In this document: positions 40,781 through 49,651 of the stretch, piece by piece
Position numbering within the stretch: position 1 is the first letter of the stretch
Layout: each line of letters begins with the position of its first letter
Assembly: GCF_918814755.1 (NCBI RefSeq)
Contig: NZ_CAKKNT010000002.1
Location: 82,809-146,808, forward strand
DNA length: 64,000 nucleotides
Reading direction: 5' to 3'
DNA from: Periweissella ghanensis
GTDB lineage: Bacteria; Bacillota; Bacilli; Lactobacillales; Lactobacillaceae
Made by a program: the position numbers and the translations under genes
The notes under the pieces: generated by a model
Database searches by the model: none
Seen by the model: only the letters and a program-made list of their open reading frames with translations
What the model was told of the DNA's origin: nothing

Positions 40781-41557
40781 ATGATCCAAAATTTTGAACA
40801 GTTTAGTACGTGGGTGGAAGCAACGTATGGCCTCCATTTGACGGCGTATAAAGAACGTCAAATGGAACGTCGCTTGCTAACGTTAATTGATAAGTTAGAG
40901 CTCAGTGGCTTTGACCAGTATTGTCAATTATTGCAAAAAGACCCCCAAGCACGGGAAGCTTTCTTTCAATATGTGACGATTAATGTCACTGATTTTTATC
41001 GGAATCCGGAAATATTTGAAATTTTTGAACGTTACTTAGTGGCCCATCAAGCGACTCAAACCGGCCCCATTCGGATTTGGAGTGCCGCGTGCTCAATTGG
41101 TTCTGAACCGTACACCTTGGCGATGATGGCGACCAAACACCAATTAAGTAATATCAGCATTACGGCGACGGATTTGGATAAAGCCGTTTTGGCGACAGCC
41201 CAAGCCGGCTGCTATTCGACGGTCGAAGTGCGCAATGTTCCCGGTGCTGATTTGGTGCGCTACTTTGACTTAGTTGGTCCCAATCAATACCAAATTAATC
41301 CGCGCATCCAACAGTTAGTGACATTTAAACGCCACGACTTGCTAGGCGATCCTTATGGTCATGATTATCACTTCATCGTTTGTCGCAACGTTACGATTTA
41401 TTTCAAACCGGAGGCCCGCGATGAAGTTTATCAAAAATTCAGTGATGCCTTAGCCCCCGGGGGAATTTTATTTACCGGGGCGACGGAAACGATTAATTTC
41501 CCGGAAAAATTTAATTTAAAAAAGATTGATAACTTTATCTACCAAAAAGTTAATTAG
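40781..41557 (+). CDS. cheR: Chemoreceptor methyltransferase CheR
   Basis: SAM-dependent methyltransferase acting on receptor glutamates. N-terminal helical domain, then SAM-binding motif RIWSAACSIGSEPYTLAM and FIVCRNVTIYF near the C-terminus. Two adjacent ATGs (40778, 40781) follow TAGGAG; the second has the better spacing (7 bases), giving 258 residues. The first overlaps the cheB stop. Confidence 0.95.
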   Translation: MIQNFEQFSTWVEATYGLHLTAYKERQMERRLLTLIDKLELSGFDQYCQLLQKDPQAREAFFQYVTINVTDFYRNPEIFEIFERYLVAHQATQTGPIRIWSAACSIGSEPYTLAMMATKHQLSNISITATDLDKAVLATAQAGCYSTVEVRNVPGADLVRYFDLVGPNQYQINPRIQQLVTFKRHDLLGDPYGHDYHFIVCRNVTIYFKPEARDEVYQKFSDALAPGGILFTGATETINFPEKFNLKKIDNFIYQKVN

Positions 41558-41573
41558 GAAAGGAGCCGATACC

Positions 41574-43655
41574 ATGGATGATAATAGCGTTTATTTAAAC
41601 CTATTTTTTGAAGAAAGTGACGACAACTTAGCGTTACTAAACGATAGTGTCTTGCAGTTAGAATCAGATCCACAAAACATGGATTTGATTAATGAAATTT
41701 TCCGGGCCGCCCACACCCTTAAAGGGATGTCAGCAACGATGGGTTATGACGTGATGACGAAAATCACGCATAAGATGGAAAATTTATTTGATTTTTTCAA
41801 AACTGGTAAGCTCCAAGTTACGAGTGAATACATCTCAATTATCTTTGATTGCTTAGACACTTTGTCACAATTAGTTGAAGATTTACGTGAAGGAAACGAA
41901 CTCCAAGAAAGCCAAATTAGTGGTCCGTTAGCGAAGATTGCCGTTGTCGAAGCCCAAGTTAATGGGGAAGCCCCTGTTGCTGCCTCAAGTACGGTGGTTG
42001 AAACGACAGCATTAGATAATACGTTCCCCGACCTTGACGCCGCGGATGTTGATGTTATTAACGCCGCAGTTAATGATGGGCACAACGCCTTTCAAATCGG
42101 GGTGCGCATTGATCCCGAATCAGCTTTAAAAGGTGCCCGCGTCTTCTTAGTAATGGAAAAGCTTGGCCAAGGTGGGGATGTGATTGTTGTTGAACCCGAT
42201 ACCGAACGTCTTGAAGCCGGGGATTTTGATACCGACTTTAAGTTTATCTACGTGACTAAAAATGCCCAAGCTGAGGTTGCAAGCAGCATTGCCAACATCA
42301 GTGAAATTGACCAAATTTTAGTTGATCCGTTTGGGAAGGTCACCGCAGCTGAACCGACACCAAGTGCCCCAGTTGCAGCGTCAACACCGGCCCAATCAAC
42401 ACCTGCTGTGGTTGCAACTCCCGCAGCCCCAGTTGAAAAAGCGGAAGCTAAACACAACCATCCACAAAAAGCGGCGAACAACCAATCAATTCGGGTTGAT
42501 TTAAACCGTTTGGATTTATTCTTGAATATTGTTTCGGAATTAGTGGTTTACCGGAATCAATTAGAAGATGCTAGTAAGCGCGATAGTATGGATGATGTTA
42601 AGGATTCACTCGAACACGTTTCCCGCTTAACTTCCGAACTCCAAGATTTAGTTTTGAAAATTCGGATGCAACAAGTCAATGTCGTCTTCAGTCGGTTCCC
42701 CCGGATGGTGCGTGATTTATCACAACAACTTGGTAAAGATATTGAGTTGATTATCAAAGGGGAAGAAACGGAATTGGATAAGACGGTGGTCGCGGAATTA
42801 AGCGAACCATTGATTCACTTGTTCCGAAATTCCTTAGACCACGGGATTGAATTACCTGATGTGCGTGAAGCGCATGGTAAGCCACGCCAAGGGGTGATTG
42901 AATTATCCGCGATGCAAGAAGGTAACAAAGTCCACATCACCTTAAAGGATGATGGTAAAGGGCTTGATCCGGTTGCTATTCGTGCTAGTGCCGAACGCAA
43001 AGGAATCAACACCGAGGGCATGAGCGAAGATGAAGTTAAGAAACTGGTCTTCCACCCGGGTTTCTCAACCAGCCAAGAAGTTACTAATATTTCTGGGCGC
43101 GGAGTTGGACTGGATGCCGTGGTGGCTAAGATTGTGGAACTCGGTGGGGCATTTGACTTAACGAGTGAAGTTAATGTCGGCACGACGTTCACGATTAAAT
43201 TGCCATTAACGCTTTCAATCATTCAAGCTTTATTAGTCAAAGTCGGCACGGAAACTTTTGCCACGCCACTGGATGTCGTTGAACGGGTTGTGATGGTCAC
43301 GGAAGATGAAATCACGATGACGGGGAACCAAGAAGTGTACGCTTTCCAAGGAATGTTGATTCCGGTGTTACGGACCGATAAAGTCTTGGATATTCCAGGC
43401 CAAGCCATCCAACGGCGCTATGGAATTGTTGTGAAACTTGAAAATGATTATTTCATGGTCTTAGTTGATCAACTCCTTGGCCAACAAGAAATCGTCATTA
43501 AAAAGATTGATAGCTTGTTACAACAACTTAACCGTTACCAAGGAGCAACCATTCTTGGTAATGGATCAGTTGCCTTGATTTTGGATGTTAATGCCATTTG
43601 TCACGCGACTAAAGGCGGTACCTTAAACGAAGTAGGCCCATTAAATGAAATTTAA
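41574..43655 (+). CDS. cheA: Chemotaxis histidine kinase CheA
   Basis: Central kinase of the pathway. The phosphorylated histidine is His47 in AAHTLKGMSATMG (HPt domain). A CheY/CheB-binding-type P2 region (about residues 165-265) and an Ala/Pro linker follow. Then come the dimerisation helices, the ATPase domain with FRNSLDHGIE and GRGVGLDAV, and a C-terminal CheW-like domain. The start at 41574 has AAAGGAG; the open frame upstream lies in cheR. 693 residues. Its end overlaps cheC by 11 bases. Confidence 0.97.
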   Translation: MDDNSVYLNLFFEESDDNLALLNDSVLQLESDPQNMDLINEIFRAAHTLKGMSATMGYDVMTKITHKMENLFDFFKTGKLQVTSEYISIIFDCLDTLSQLVEDLREGNELQESQISGPLAKIAVVEAQVNGEAPVAASSTVVETTALDNTFPDLDAADVDVINAAVNDGHNAFQIGVRIDPESALKGARVFLVMEKLGQGGDVIVVEPDTERLEAGDFDTDFKFIYVTKNAQAEVASSIANISEIDQILVDPFGKVTAAEPTPSAPVAASTPAQSTPAVVATPAAPVEKAEAKHNHPQKAANNQSIRVDLNRLDLFLNIVSELVVYRNQLEDASKRDSMDDVKDSLEHVSRLTSELQDLVLKIRMQQVNVVFSRFPRMVRDLSQQLGKDIELIIKGEETELDKTVVAELSEPLIHLFRNSLDHGIELPDVREAHGKPRQGVIELSAMQEGNKVHITLKDDGKGLDPVAIRASAERKGINTEGMSEDEVKKLVFHPGFSTSQEVTNISGRGVGLDAVVAKIVELGGAFDLTSEVNVGTTFTIKLPLTLSIIQALLVKVGTETFATPLDVVERVVMVTEDEITMTGNQEVYAFQGMLIPVLRTDKVLDIPGQAIQRRYGIVVKLENDYFMVLVDQLLGQQEIVIKKIDSLLQQLNRYQGATILGNGSVALILDVNAICHATKGGTLNEVGPLNEI

Positions 43656-44232
43656 TGACCAGCGCCTGGATAGTTTACGGGAAATCGTTAATGTTGGTGG
43701 TGGGCATGCGGCCACTAGTTTGGCGGTTTTGACCGGTAAACGAATTGAGATGGCGCTACCAGACGTTAAACTGCTAGCGTATCAAAGTTTGTTTACGGAA
43801 GTCTTAGCCGCCGATGAGGTTGTGGATGCCGTTTACAACCAAATTGAAGGTGATTTAACCGGTGTGTTTCTTTTCGTTGTTTCACATGAAACATCAAATT
43901 TATTAGCCCAATTTATGACGGGGAGTTCGGTTGTCAGTCCGGAATTACAACAATCAGCGGTAAATGAACTCGGTAATATTATTGCCAATTCATTTTTACG
44001 CGCCGTTGGTGATTTAATCGGCCTCCAAGTCCAAGCCAACGTGCCAACCCTAATGCACGATGTCTTTGGAGCTTTGATTACGAGCACCTACATGGAATTA
44101 GAACAGTACGATGACCAAATTTTGGTAATTCGGAATGAATTTAAATATGCACAACAAAACTTAGATGCATCATTATTCTTTATTCCTGCGAGCGGGAACT
44201 TAGAAAAAATGTTTGATGCAATAGGACTTTAA
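43645..44232 (+). CDS. cheC: CheY-P phosphatase CheC
   Basis: Dephosphorylates CheY-P and binds CheD. Both phosphatase signatures are present: DSLREIVNVGGGHAATSL (Glu and Asn at the first site) and QSAVNELGNIIANSFLRAV (second site). 195 residues. It is coupled to cheA by overlap. Confidence 0.94.
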   Translation: MKFNDQRLDSLREIVNVGGGHAATSLAVLTGKRIEMALPDVKLLAYQSLFTEVLAADEVVDAVYNQIEGDLTGVFLFVVSHETSNLLAQFMTGSSVVSPELQQSAVNELGNIIANSFLRAVGDLIGLQVQANVPTLMHDVFGALITSTYMELEQYDDQILVIRNEFKYAQQNLDASLFFIPASGNLEKMFDAIGL

Positions 44233-44244
44233 GGAGAAAAAATA

Positions 44245-44607
44245 ATGGCAAAACGAGTATTGATTGTAGATGACGCGGTATTTATGCGCATGAAGTTAAA
44301 AAACATTTTGGAAGCAAATGGTTATGAAGTAGCGGGTGAAGCCCAAAACGGCCAAGAAGCTTTTGATTTGTACCAAGCAACTAAGCCTGATTTGGTAACC
44401 ATGGATATCACAATGCCAGAAGTTGATGGGATTGATGCGTTGAAGATGATCAAAGGGGCTGATGCCAGTGCTCGCGTCGTGATGTGTAGCGCCATGGGTC
44501 AACAAGGCATGGTTATGGACGCGATTCGTTCCGGGGCCGTTGACTTCATCGTGAAACCTTTTGATACTGATCGCGTTATTAAAGCCCTTGAAAAGGCCCT
44601 CGCATAA
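44245..44607 (+). CDS. cheY: Chemotaxis response regulator CheY
   Basis: Single receiver domain of 120 residues that signals to FliM/FliY when phosphorylated. Acidic pocket Asp9-Asp10, phospho-acceptor Asp54 in LVTMDITMPEVDG, and the conserved Lys in DFIVKPFD near residue 104. AGGAG site 9 bases upstream. Confidence 0.96.
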   Translation: MAKRVLIVDDAVFMRMKLKNILEANGYEVAGEAQNGQEAFDLYQATKPDLVTMDITMPEVDGIDALKMIKGADASARVVMCSAMGQQGMVMDAIRSGAVDFIVKPFDTDRVIKALEKALA

Positions 44608-44628
44608 AGTTAGCTAGGAGAATAAGCT

Positions 44629-45021
44629 ATGCAAATGATTCTATTTAAAATGAATCAGCAGCATTACTTGATTTCGGCCGATACGGTTGAAGAAGTTGTC
44701 GATACGATTGCGATTACACAAGTTCCCCTAGCACCTAAATGGGTCGAAGGCTTAATTAACCTCCGGGGAACCGTGATTACCGTGGTCAATTTGGCGACCT
44801 TAATAGGTGTTGCTGAATCAGCTACCAATAAAAATATTTTGGTATTAAATCATGAAGGTAATCGTAAAGGATTATTGATTGAGGAAGTGATGGAAGTCTT
44901 GGATATCGAAGACCAAGATGTCCAATTGGCGGGTATTAATAGTGATTCGCACTTTGTCGGGGTTGTCGCCGTTGAAGATGTAATTGCTGATGTTATTGAT
45001 GTTGCAAAATTAAGTTTTTAG
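44629..45021 (+). CDS. cheW: Chemotaxis coupling protein CheW (second copy)
   Basis: A second, 130-residue CheW-like adaptor. The core includes ISADTVEEVVDTIAITQVPL and WVEGLINLRGTVITVVNLATL, closer to the E. coli-type CheW consensus than the first copy. Two CheW proteins and no CheV in the window suggest division of labour among the receptors. Confidence 0.93.
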   Translation: MQMILFKMNQQHYLISADTVEEVVDTIAITQVPLAPKWVEGLINLRGTVITVVNLATLIGVAESATNKNILVLNHEGNRKGLLIEEVMEVLDIEDQDVQLAGINSDSHFVGVVAVEDVIADVIDVAKLSF

Positions 45022-45036
45022 TTAGGAGGAGGCCTT

Positions 45037-46047
45037 GTGGATCAAGTATTATCACAACAAGAAATTGATCAGTTATTAAACGCCATGAATAATGGTGATA
45101 TTACGCAAGAAAGCATCGCGGAAAATCCCAATGATGTCAAAATTAAAACATATGATTTCCGGCGGCCAACCAAGCTTTCCAAGGAATATATCAATACTGT
45201 TCATTTGATTTTTGAGGATTTTGCTAAAATTGCGACTAACGTCCTATCTACGCAACTTCGGACCAATGTACGCCTCCAGTTGGCCTCCATTGAACAAATT
45301 AGTTATGATGAATTTATGCATTCGATTCCGCGTGTGACTTTGATGGGTATCATGCAATCGGCGCCCCTTAATGGGATGCAGTTGATTGAAATTAACCCCC
45401 AATTAAGTATGCTCCTCGTCGATCTATTATGTGGAGGTCAAGGGATTAGTTCTAGTGGTCAAGCAATGATTGTTGATAAAGAACGCTTTTCAGAAATTGA
45501 GTTATCACTATTACAAGACATCGCCCGGCGCCTCGCGGAGACCTTTAAGCAAGCGTGGTCTGGCATCGTTGAACTAGATACTAAGCTTGAAGGGGTTGAT
45601 ACGAATCCCCAACTATTACAAACAATGTCCCCAAATGAGCCAGTCGTACTGTCAACAATTGAAGTTGATATTGTCGGGGTTAAGTCATTTATCAATGTTT
45701 GTATCCCGTATGTGTTCTTTGAAAGCATCACGGATAAGTTGAGTTTCCATAACTGGTTTGATAATACTAATTCAGCGAATGAACATGCTCCAGAAGATTT
45801 ACGGGCGCGCATGAATGATGTTGAATTAGAAATTGAAACTAAGCTCGGACAGGCCGAAGTTAAGTTATCAGAATTTCTGGCGATGGAAGTCGGTGATGTG
45901 ATTAAGCTTAATCGGCGGACTACCGAACCATTGGAAACGTATGTCCAAGGGCATGAATACTTTAAAGTTAAGCCAGGTAATAGTAGCCATGGCCAATACG
46001 CAATTGAATTATTAGAAAGATCACAAGGAGCGCTAGAAAATGACTGA
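45037..46047 (+). CDS. fliM: Flagellar motor switch protein FliM
   Basis: C-ring protein that binds CheY-P. GTG start at 45037 after TAGGAGGAGG. The N-terminal CheY-binding peptide is LSQQEIDQLLNAM. A CheC-like middle domain follows (FAKIATNVLSTQLRTNV) and a C-terminal SpoA domain. 336 residues. It lies at the end of the operon, not upstream of the export genes as in B. subtilis. Its last codons overlap fliY by 8 bases. Confidence 0.95.
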   Translation: MDQVLSQQEIDQLLNAMNNGDITQESIAENPNDVKIKTYDFRRPTKLSKEYINTVHLIFEDFAKIATNVLSTQLRTNVRLQLASIEQISYDEFMHSIPRVTLMGIMQSAPLNGMQLIEINPQLSMLLVDLLCGGQGISSSGQAMIVDKERFSEIELSLLQDIARRLAETFKQAWSGIVELDTKLEGVDTNPQLLQTMSPNEPVVLSTIEVDIVGVKSFINVCIPYVFFESITDKLSFHNWFDNTNSANEHAPEDLRARMNDVELEIETKLGQAEVKLSEFLAMEVGDVIKLNRRTTEPLETYVQGHEYFKVKPGNSSHGQYAIELLERSQGALEND

Positions 46048-47200
46048 TACTTTATCGCAAGCCGAAATTGATGCAATGATGAATGGCTCATTTGAAGAAC
46101 CAACACCAGCACCAGTTGAGGAAAATCATATCCCGGAAGCACCCAAGCCAGTTATTGATACAACGGATGAAAGCACCCGTTTTGATTTGCTTGGTGAGGT
46201 CGGTAATATTTCAATGTCGCAAGCGGCAACGACATTATCATCAATTTTGAACCGCCGGGTTAACATTACGACACCACGGGTAAAAAAATGTCTCTTTAGT
46301 GAAATTATGGGCAGTTTAGGTACACCTAAAGTGGCCACGATTGTCGAGTTTAAAGAAGGCTTACTTGGTTCTAACTTAATGGTGCTTGATGTCAATGATG
46401 CCAATATCATTGCCGATTTAATGATGGGGGGCGAAGGGAAACCAACGTCAACCGAATTTACGGACTTACAATTAAGTGCCGTGGCTGAAGCAATGAACCA
46501 AATGATTGGCTCTGCTTCAACTTCAATGTCAACGATGATTGAACGCAAAGTTGATATCTTGCCACCACACGTCCGGATGTGGAATAATCCGCAAACTATT
46601 GATTACGATGCGATTGATCCTAGTGAATACGTCTACCGAATTTCCTTTAATCTTTCAGTCGAAGGGTTGATTGAAAGTGAGATTATGCAAATTTTCTCAA
46701 ACGAAGTTGTTTCAGAAATCGAAAAATCAATGTTGGGTGCCAGTGAACCAGTGGCCCCAACTAGTACTACTCCGGTGGCCGCTCCAATAGCCGCTCAGGT
46801 TGAGCCGGTGCAACCAATCGCCCAGCCAACCCCACAACCAGTGGCGCAACCAGTCGCCCAACCAACCCTGCAACCAGCTGCTGCCCAAGTTAGCCAACCC
46901 CAGTTCCAACCATTGGCGGATGCGACGGTTAAGACTGGTGATAACCTTGATTTGATCTTGGATGTACCGTTGAACTTGAGTGTGGTGCTTGGTCGCAGCC
47001 AAAAGAAAATCCGCGATATTCTTTCATTGAATGTCGGTTCGGTGGTTGAATTAGATAATTTAACTGATGAACCACTCGATATTCTCTTGAATGGTAAATT
47101 AATTGCTCAAGGGGAAGTCGTTGTTATTAATGAAAACTTTGGGATCCGGATTACTAATATTTTAACGATGAGTGAACGATTGCATTCGATTAATAAATGA
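46040..47200 (+). CDS. fliY: Flagellar motor switch phosphatase FliY
   Basis: C-ring protein with CheY-P phosphatase activity, the Gram-positive counterpart of FliN. Order: CheY-binding peptide LSQAEIDAMMNG, CheC-like phosphatase domain with both motifs (LLGEVGNISMSQAATTL; LSAVAEAMNQMIGSASTSM), a Pro/Ala/Gln linker (residues about 235-300) with repeated QPVAQP units, and a C-terminal SpoA/FliN domain (LDVPLNLSVVLGRSQKKI). 386 residues. A palindromic repeat starts 2 bases after the stop. Confidence 0.95.
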   Translation: MTDTLSQAEIDAMMNGSFEEPTPAPVEENHIPEAPKPVIDTTDESTRFDLLGEVGNISMSQAATTLSSILNRRVNITTPRVKKCLFSEIMGSLGTPKVATIVEFKEGLLGSNLMVLDVNDANIIADLMMGGEGKPTSTEFTDLQLSAVAEAMNQMIGSASTSMSTMIERKVDILPPHVRMWNNPQTIDYDAIDPSEYVYRISFNLSVEGLIESEIMQIFSNEVVSEIEKSMLGASEPVAPTSTTPVAAPIAAQVEPVQPIAQPTPQPVAQPVAQPTLQPAAAQVSQPQFQPLADATVKTGDNLDLILDVPLNLSVVLGRSQKKIRDILSLNVGSVVELDNLTDEPLDILLNGKLIAQGEVVVINENFGIRITNILTMSERLHSINK

Positions 47201-47202
47201 TA

Positions 47203-47317
47203 GAGCGCTCCAAAAGGCGGTTAGATACAGCATAAAACTAGAATATCCCGGCTGAATTGTTAAATTCGGTCGGGATATTTGTATTTTATGCAAGTATCTG
47301 CCTTTTGGAGCGCGTTT
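47203..47317 (+). repeat. Palindromic repeat behind fliY, operon terminator
   Basis: 115 bases from GAGCGCTCC to GAGCGCGTTT, 2 bases after fliY. Almost the whole element folds on itself: GCGCTCCAAAAGGC with GCCTTTTGGAGCGC, GATAC with GTATC, CATAAAA with TTTTATG, and a central ATATCCCG / CGGGATAT hairpin. It probably terminates the 27-kb operon. Confidence 0.85.
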
Positions 47318-47363
47318 CAGCCACCCCCGCAAGTATCTGCCTTCTGGAGCGCGTTTCAGCCAA
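47291..47363 (+). repeat. Tandem duplication of the repeat's 3' arm
   Basis: GCAAGTATCTGCC-TTTGGAGCGCGTTTCAGCC occurs at 47291-47323 and again, with one base changed, at 47331-47363. The second arm could pair with the 5' arm at 47205 instead of the first, giving two alternative long hairpins. Confidence 0.85.
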
Positions 47364-47396
47364 AAGTTTTTATACAATTAAAATTAGTTATACCTT

Positions 47397-47422
47397 TAAT
47401 TAACTTAATTTTTTGCCGATAT
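47397..47422 (+). promoter_or_regulatory. Sigma-28 promoter of the first Cache chemoreceptor
   Basis: CTTTAAT with TAAT at 47397-47400, 14 bases, perfect GCCGATAT at 47415-47422, 35 bases before the gene. Confidence 0.85.
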
Positions 47423-47457
47423 ATCTCTTTTAAGGAATACATTATAGGAGAGAATTA

Positions 47458-49551
47458 ATGAAACACAGCAAACGCAAGAGTATCGCCCCTGGATTGCGCC
47501 TTGGCTTATTAGCTATCGCAATTATCCCGGTTATTTTAATGACGATTGGGTCATTTATCATATCAAATAATTTGATTGCTGATCGGGTAGAGGTGGATGA
47601 ACAGAGTGCGACATCAGTTTTAGTCGCTACCAAAGATAATATGCAAGCCAAAGCGTTTTTGGAATTACGCCGCATTGCCCAGCAATCAGATTTTACTGGT
47701 GATAAATTTGATATTGACGGTATCAAGAAAACGTTAGGCTACATTAAAGACGATGGTGACCCTGATATTGTTAACTTAGGGTTTGCGACAACTGATGGTA
47801 AGTTTGCCTTCACTTCACAATTACCAGCGGGCTATAATGCGCAGACGCGCCCATGGTATCAAGGGGTGATTGCCCGCCCAAGTCAACCATACGCTGCCCC
47901 CGCGTATAGTGATCCGGTGACTGGGTTGACCTTATCTTCATACTCAATTATGGTGACGAACAAAAGTGGCCAACAAGGGGTCTTAGTGGCCACCTTTCCA
48001 TACCGTTCGATTGAACACGTCATTAATGCCCTCAAAGTTGGCCGCACGGGGAGTACCACATTAATTAGTTCTACTGGGCTGGTCTTAGCCTCTAAAGGGA
48101 TCAATCCCAAATTAGTACACAAGCCTAATACTAATTTAAAAGGGACGGAATTGTATCAAGCAATTGCTGCAGCCAAAAACCAAACCGGTCATCTAAAAAT
48201 TGGTACGGGGAGCAACCGCCATGAAATTTACTTTAATAAAGGTGGTGTCGATAGTACAACTTGGGCGCTTGCCGAAATTTCCCATAAGGAACTCGCCAAA
48301 GAGCAACGCAGTACGCTAATCAATGCCGGGATTATTTTATTAATTATTATCGTGGTAGTTAGTTTATTAACGACGATTATTATTCGCGTAATTCGCCGTT
48401 TGATGGCTTACTACATTTACTACTTTGATCAGGTTGGCCGCGGTAAATTGATGACCTTTAGTGACCAACAGCACGCTAAAGGTTTGGTTAGTTCAATGGT
48501 TTACCGGATTCGCCGGCCGGATGAAGAAGGGCATGAACTCAATCGTTTAGGCCAAGCATTTAACACGATGATTGACGGCATGAAAGTGCTGATTGAACGG
48601 GTGCAAAATAACAGTCAACACGCCGCTACGAGTAGCCAAGATTTATTTGAATTAGCTAAGCAAACGGATGTAGCGACAGAAGAAGTGGCTAGCACGATTA
48701 CCGGGATTGCTGAAGTTACCGGGAACCAAGCTCGTGAAACGGAAGCAAGTGTTACCCAAGTGCAAAACTTATCAACGGTCGTCAAAGAACTGCACCAAAA
48801 TGTTATAGCAATGACTGATAAATCAAACCATTCAGCCCGTTTGAATAAGCAAAACTTAGCCTTAACTGATAACGTCAACCAAAACTGGCAAACCGAATTG
48901 GCCAAGATGGAACAGTTGATGCACAGTACTGAAGACTTGAACCAAAATGTCCAAGCAATTAACAGCATCATTGGAGTGATCAATGATATCTCGCAACAAA
49001 CGAATTTATTAGCGTTGAATGCCTCAATTGAAGCGGCCAGTGCTGGTGAAGCGGGACAAGGCTTTGCGGTCGTGGCGGCTGAAATTCGCAAGCTCGCCGA
49101 AGAAAGTAAGACGGCGACTAAAGATATTGCCGCCATTATTAAAAAGATTCAAACTAAGTCCGAAGCGATGGTCGAACAAACGGCTACTTCAGTGGCTGGG
49201 GGCGAAAAACAATCACGCTTGATTAGTGAATCAATTGTGTCGACCAAGGAAGTCTTCCAAAATAATGAAGAAATGGTCGCGGGAATTCAAATGATTGAAA
49301 CGGCGAGTGCCCAAATTGAAAAGATTCAACATGAAGTCCTTACGAGTCTTGAAAGCATCTCGGCTTCAACGGAAGAAAATTCAGCCGGAACGGAAGAAGT
49401 CTCAGCCAATGCTGAAGAAGTCTTGGCAACGATGGATGAATTCACAAATAACGTTAATGAATTGAAGCAAATTGCCAGTGATTTAGCGACGGCGACAAGC
49501 TACTTTAAACTCGATGCTCAACCGGATGTTACCGCCATCAAGGATATATAA
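47458..49551 (+). CDS. Methyl-accepting chemotaxis protein with dCache sensor
   Basis: Receptor of 697 residues. Membrane helices at about 16-38 and 283-308 enclose an external double-Cache domain. Its ligand pocket includes [10 protein letters not shown], matching the Y-x4-R-x-W-Y part of the amino-acid-sensing dCache motif, but the later acidic position (VLVATF) is not Asp. A HAMP-like region follows, then the signalling coiled coil with tip [20 protein letters not shown] and [18 protein letters not shown]. The usual arginine after EAA is Ser. The C-terminus [19 protein letters not shown] is shared with the next receptor. Confidence 0.93.
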   Translation: MKHSKRKSIAPGLRLGLLAIAIIPVILMTIGSFIISNNLIADRVEVDEQSATSVLVATKDNMQAKAFLELRRIAQQSDFTGDKFDIDGIKKTLGYIKDDGDPDIVNLGFATTDGKFAFTSQLPAGYNAQTRPWYQGVIARPSQPYAAPAYSDPVTGLTLSSYSIMVTNKSGQQGVLVATFPYRSIEHVINALKVGRTGSTTLISSTGLVLASKGINPKLVHKPNTNLKGTELYQAIAAAKNQTGHLKIGTGSNRHEIYFNKGGVDSTTWALAEISHKELAKEQRSTLINAGIILLIIIVVVSLLTTIIIRVIRRLMAYYIYYFDQVGRGKLMTFSDQQHAKGLVSSMVYRIRRPDEEGHELNRLGQAFNTMIDGMKVLIERVQNNSQHAATSSQDLFELAKQTDVATEEVASTITGIAEVTGNQARETEASVTQVQNLSTVVKELHQNVIAMTDKSNHSARLNKQNLALTDNVNQNWQTELAKMEQLMHSTEDLNQNVQAINSIIGVINDISQQTNLLALNASIEAASAGEAGQGFAVVAAEIRKLAEESKTATKDIAAIIKKIQTKSEAMVEQTATSVAGGEKQSRLISESIVSTKEVFQNNEEMVAGIQMIETASAQIEKIQHEVLTSLESISASTEENSAGTEEVSANAEEVLATMDEFTNNVNELKQIASDLATATSYFKLDAQPDVTAIKDI

Positions 49552-49581
49552 TAAACTTTGTAAATATTATGTAAATAAAGT

Positions 49582-49607
49582 TAAAGGTAAGCATTAAATA
49601 CCGATAA
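49582..49607 (+). promoter_or_regulatory. Sigma-28 promoter of the second Cache chemoreceptor
   Basis: TAAA (49582-49585), 14 bases, ACCGATAA (49600-49607), 45 bases before the gene. Confidence 0.75.
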
Positions 49608-49651
49608 ATGGCATATAGAACTAAATTTTGGCATTTGGAAGGTTTTAGATA

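Noticed and set aside
45459..46142. 227-codon minus-strand frame opposite fliM
   Set aside because: Antisense to an intact conserved gene; composition (Ser/Leu/Asn) is that of a shadow frame.
47291..47363. Two direct repeats considered as a CRISPR array
   Set aside because: Only two units, an 8-base gap instead of a spacer, and the unit is an arm of a larger palindrome; no cas genes.
47162..47377. Minus-strand frame with repeated KRAPxGRYL units
   Set aside because: The peptide repeat is only the translation of the duplicated palindrome arm; no gene features.
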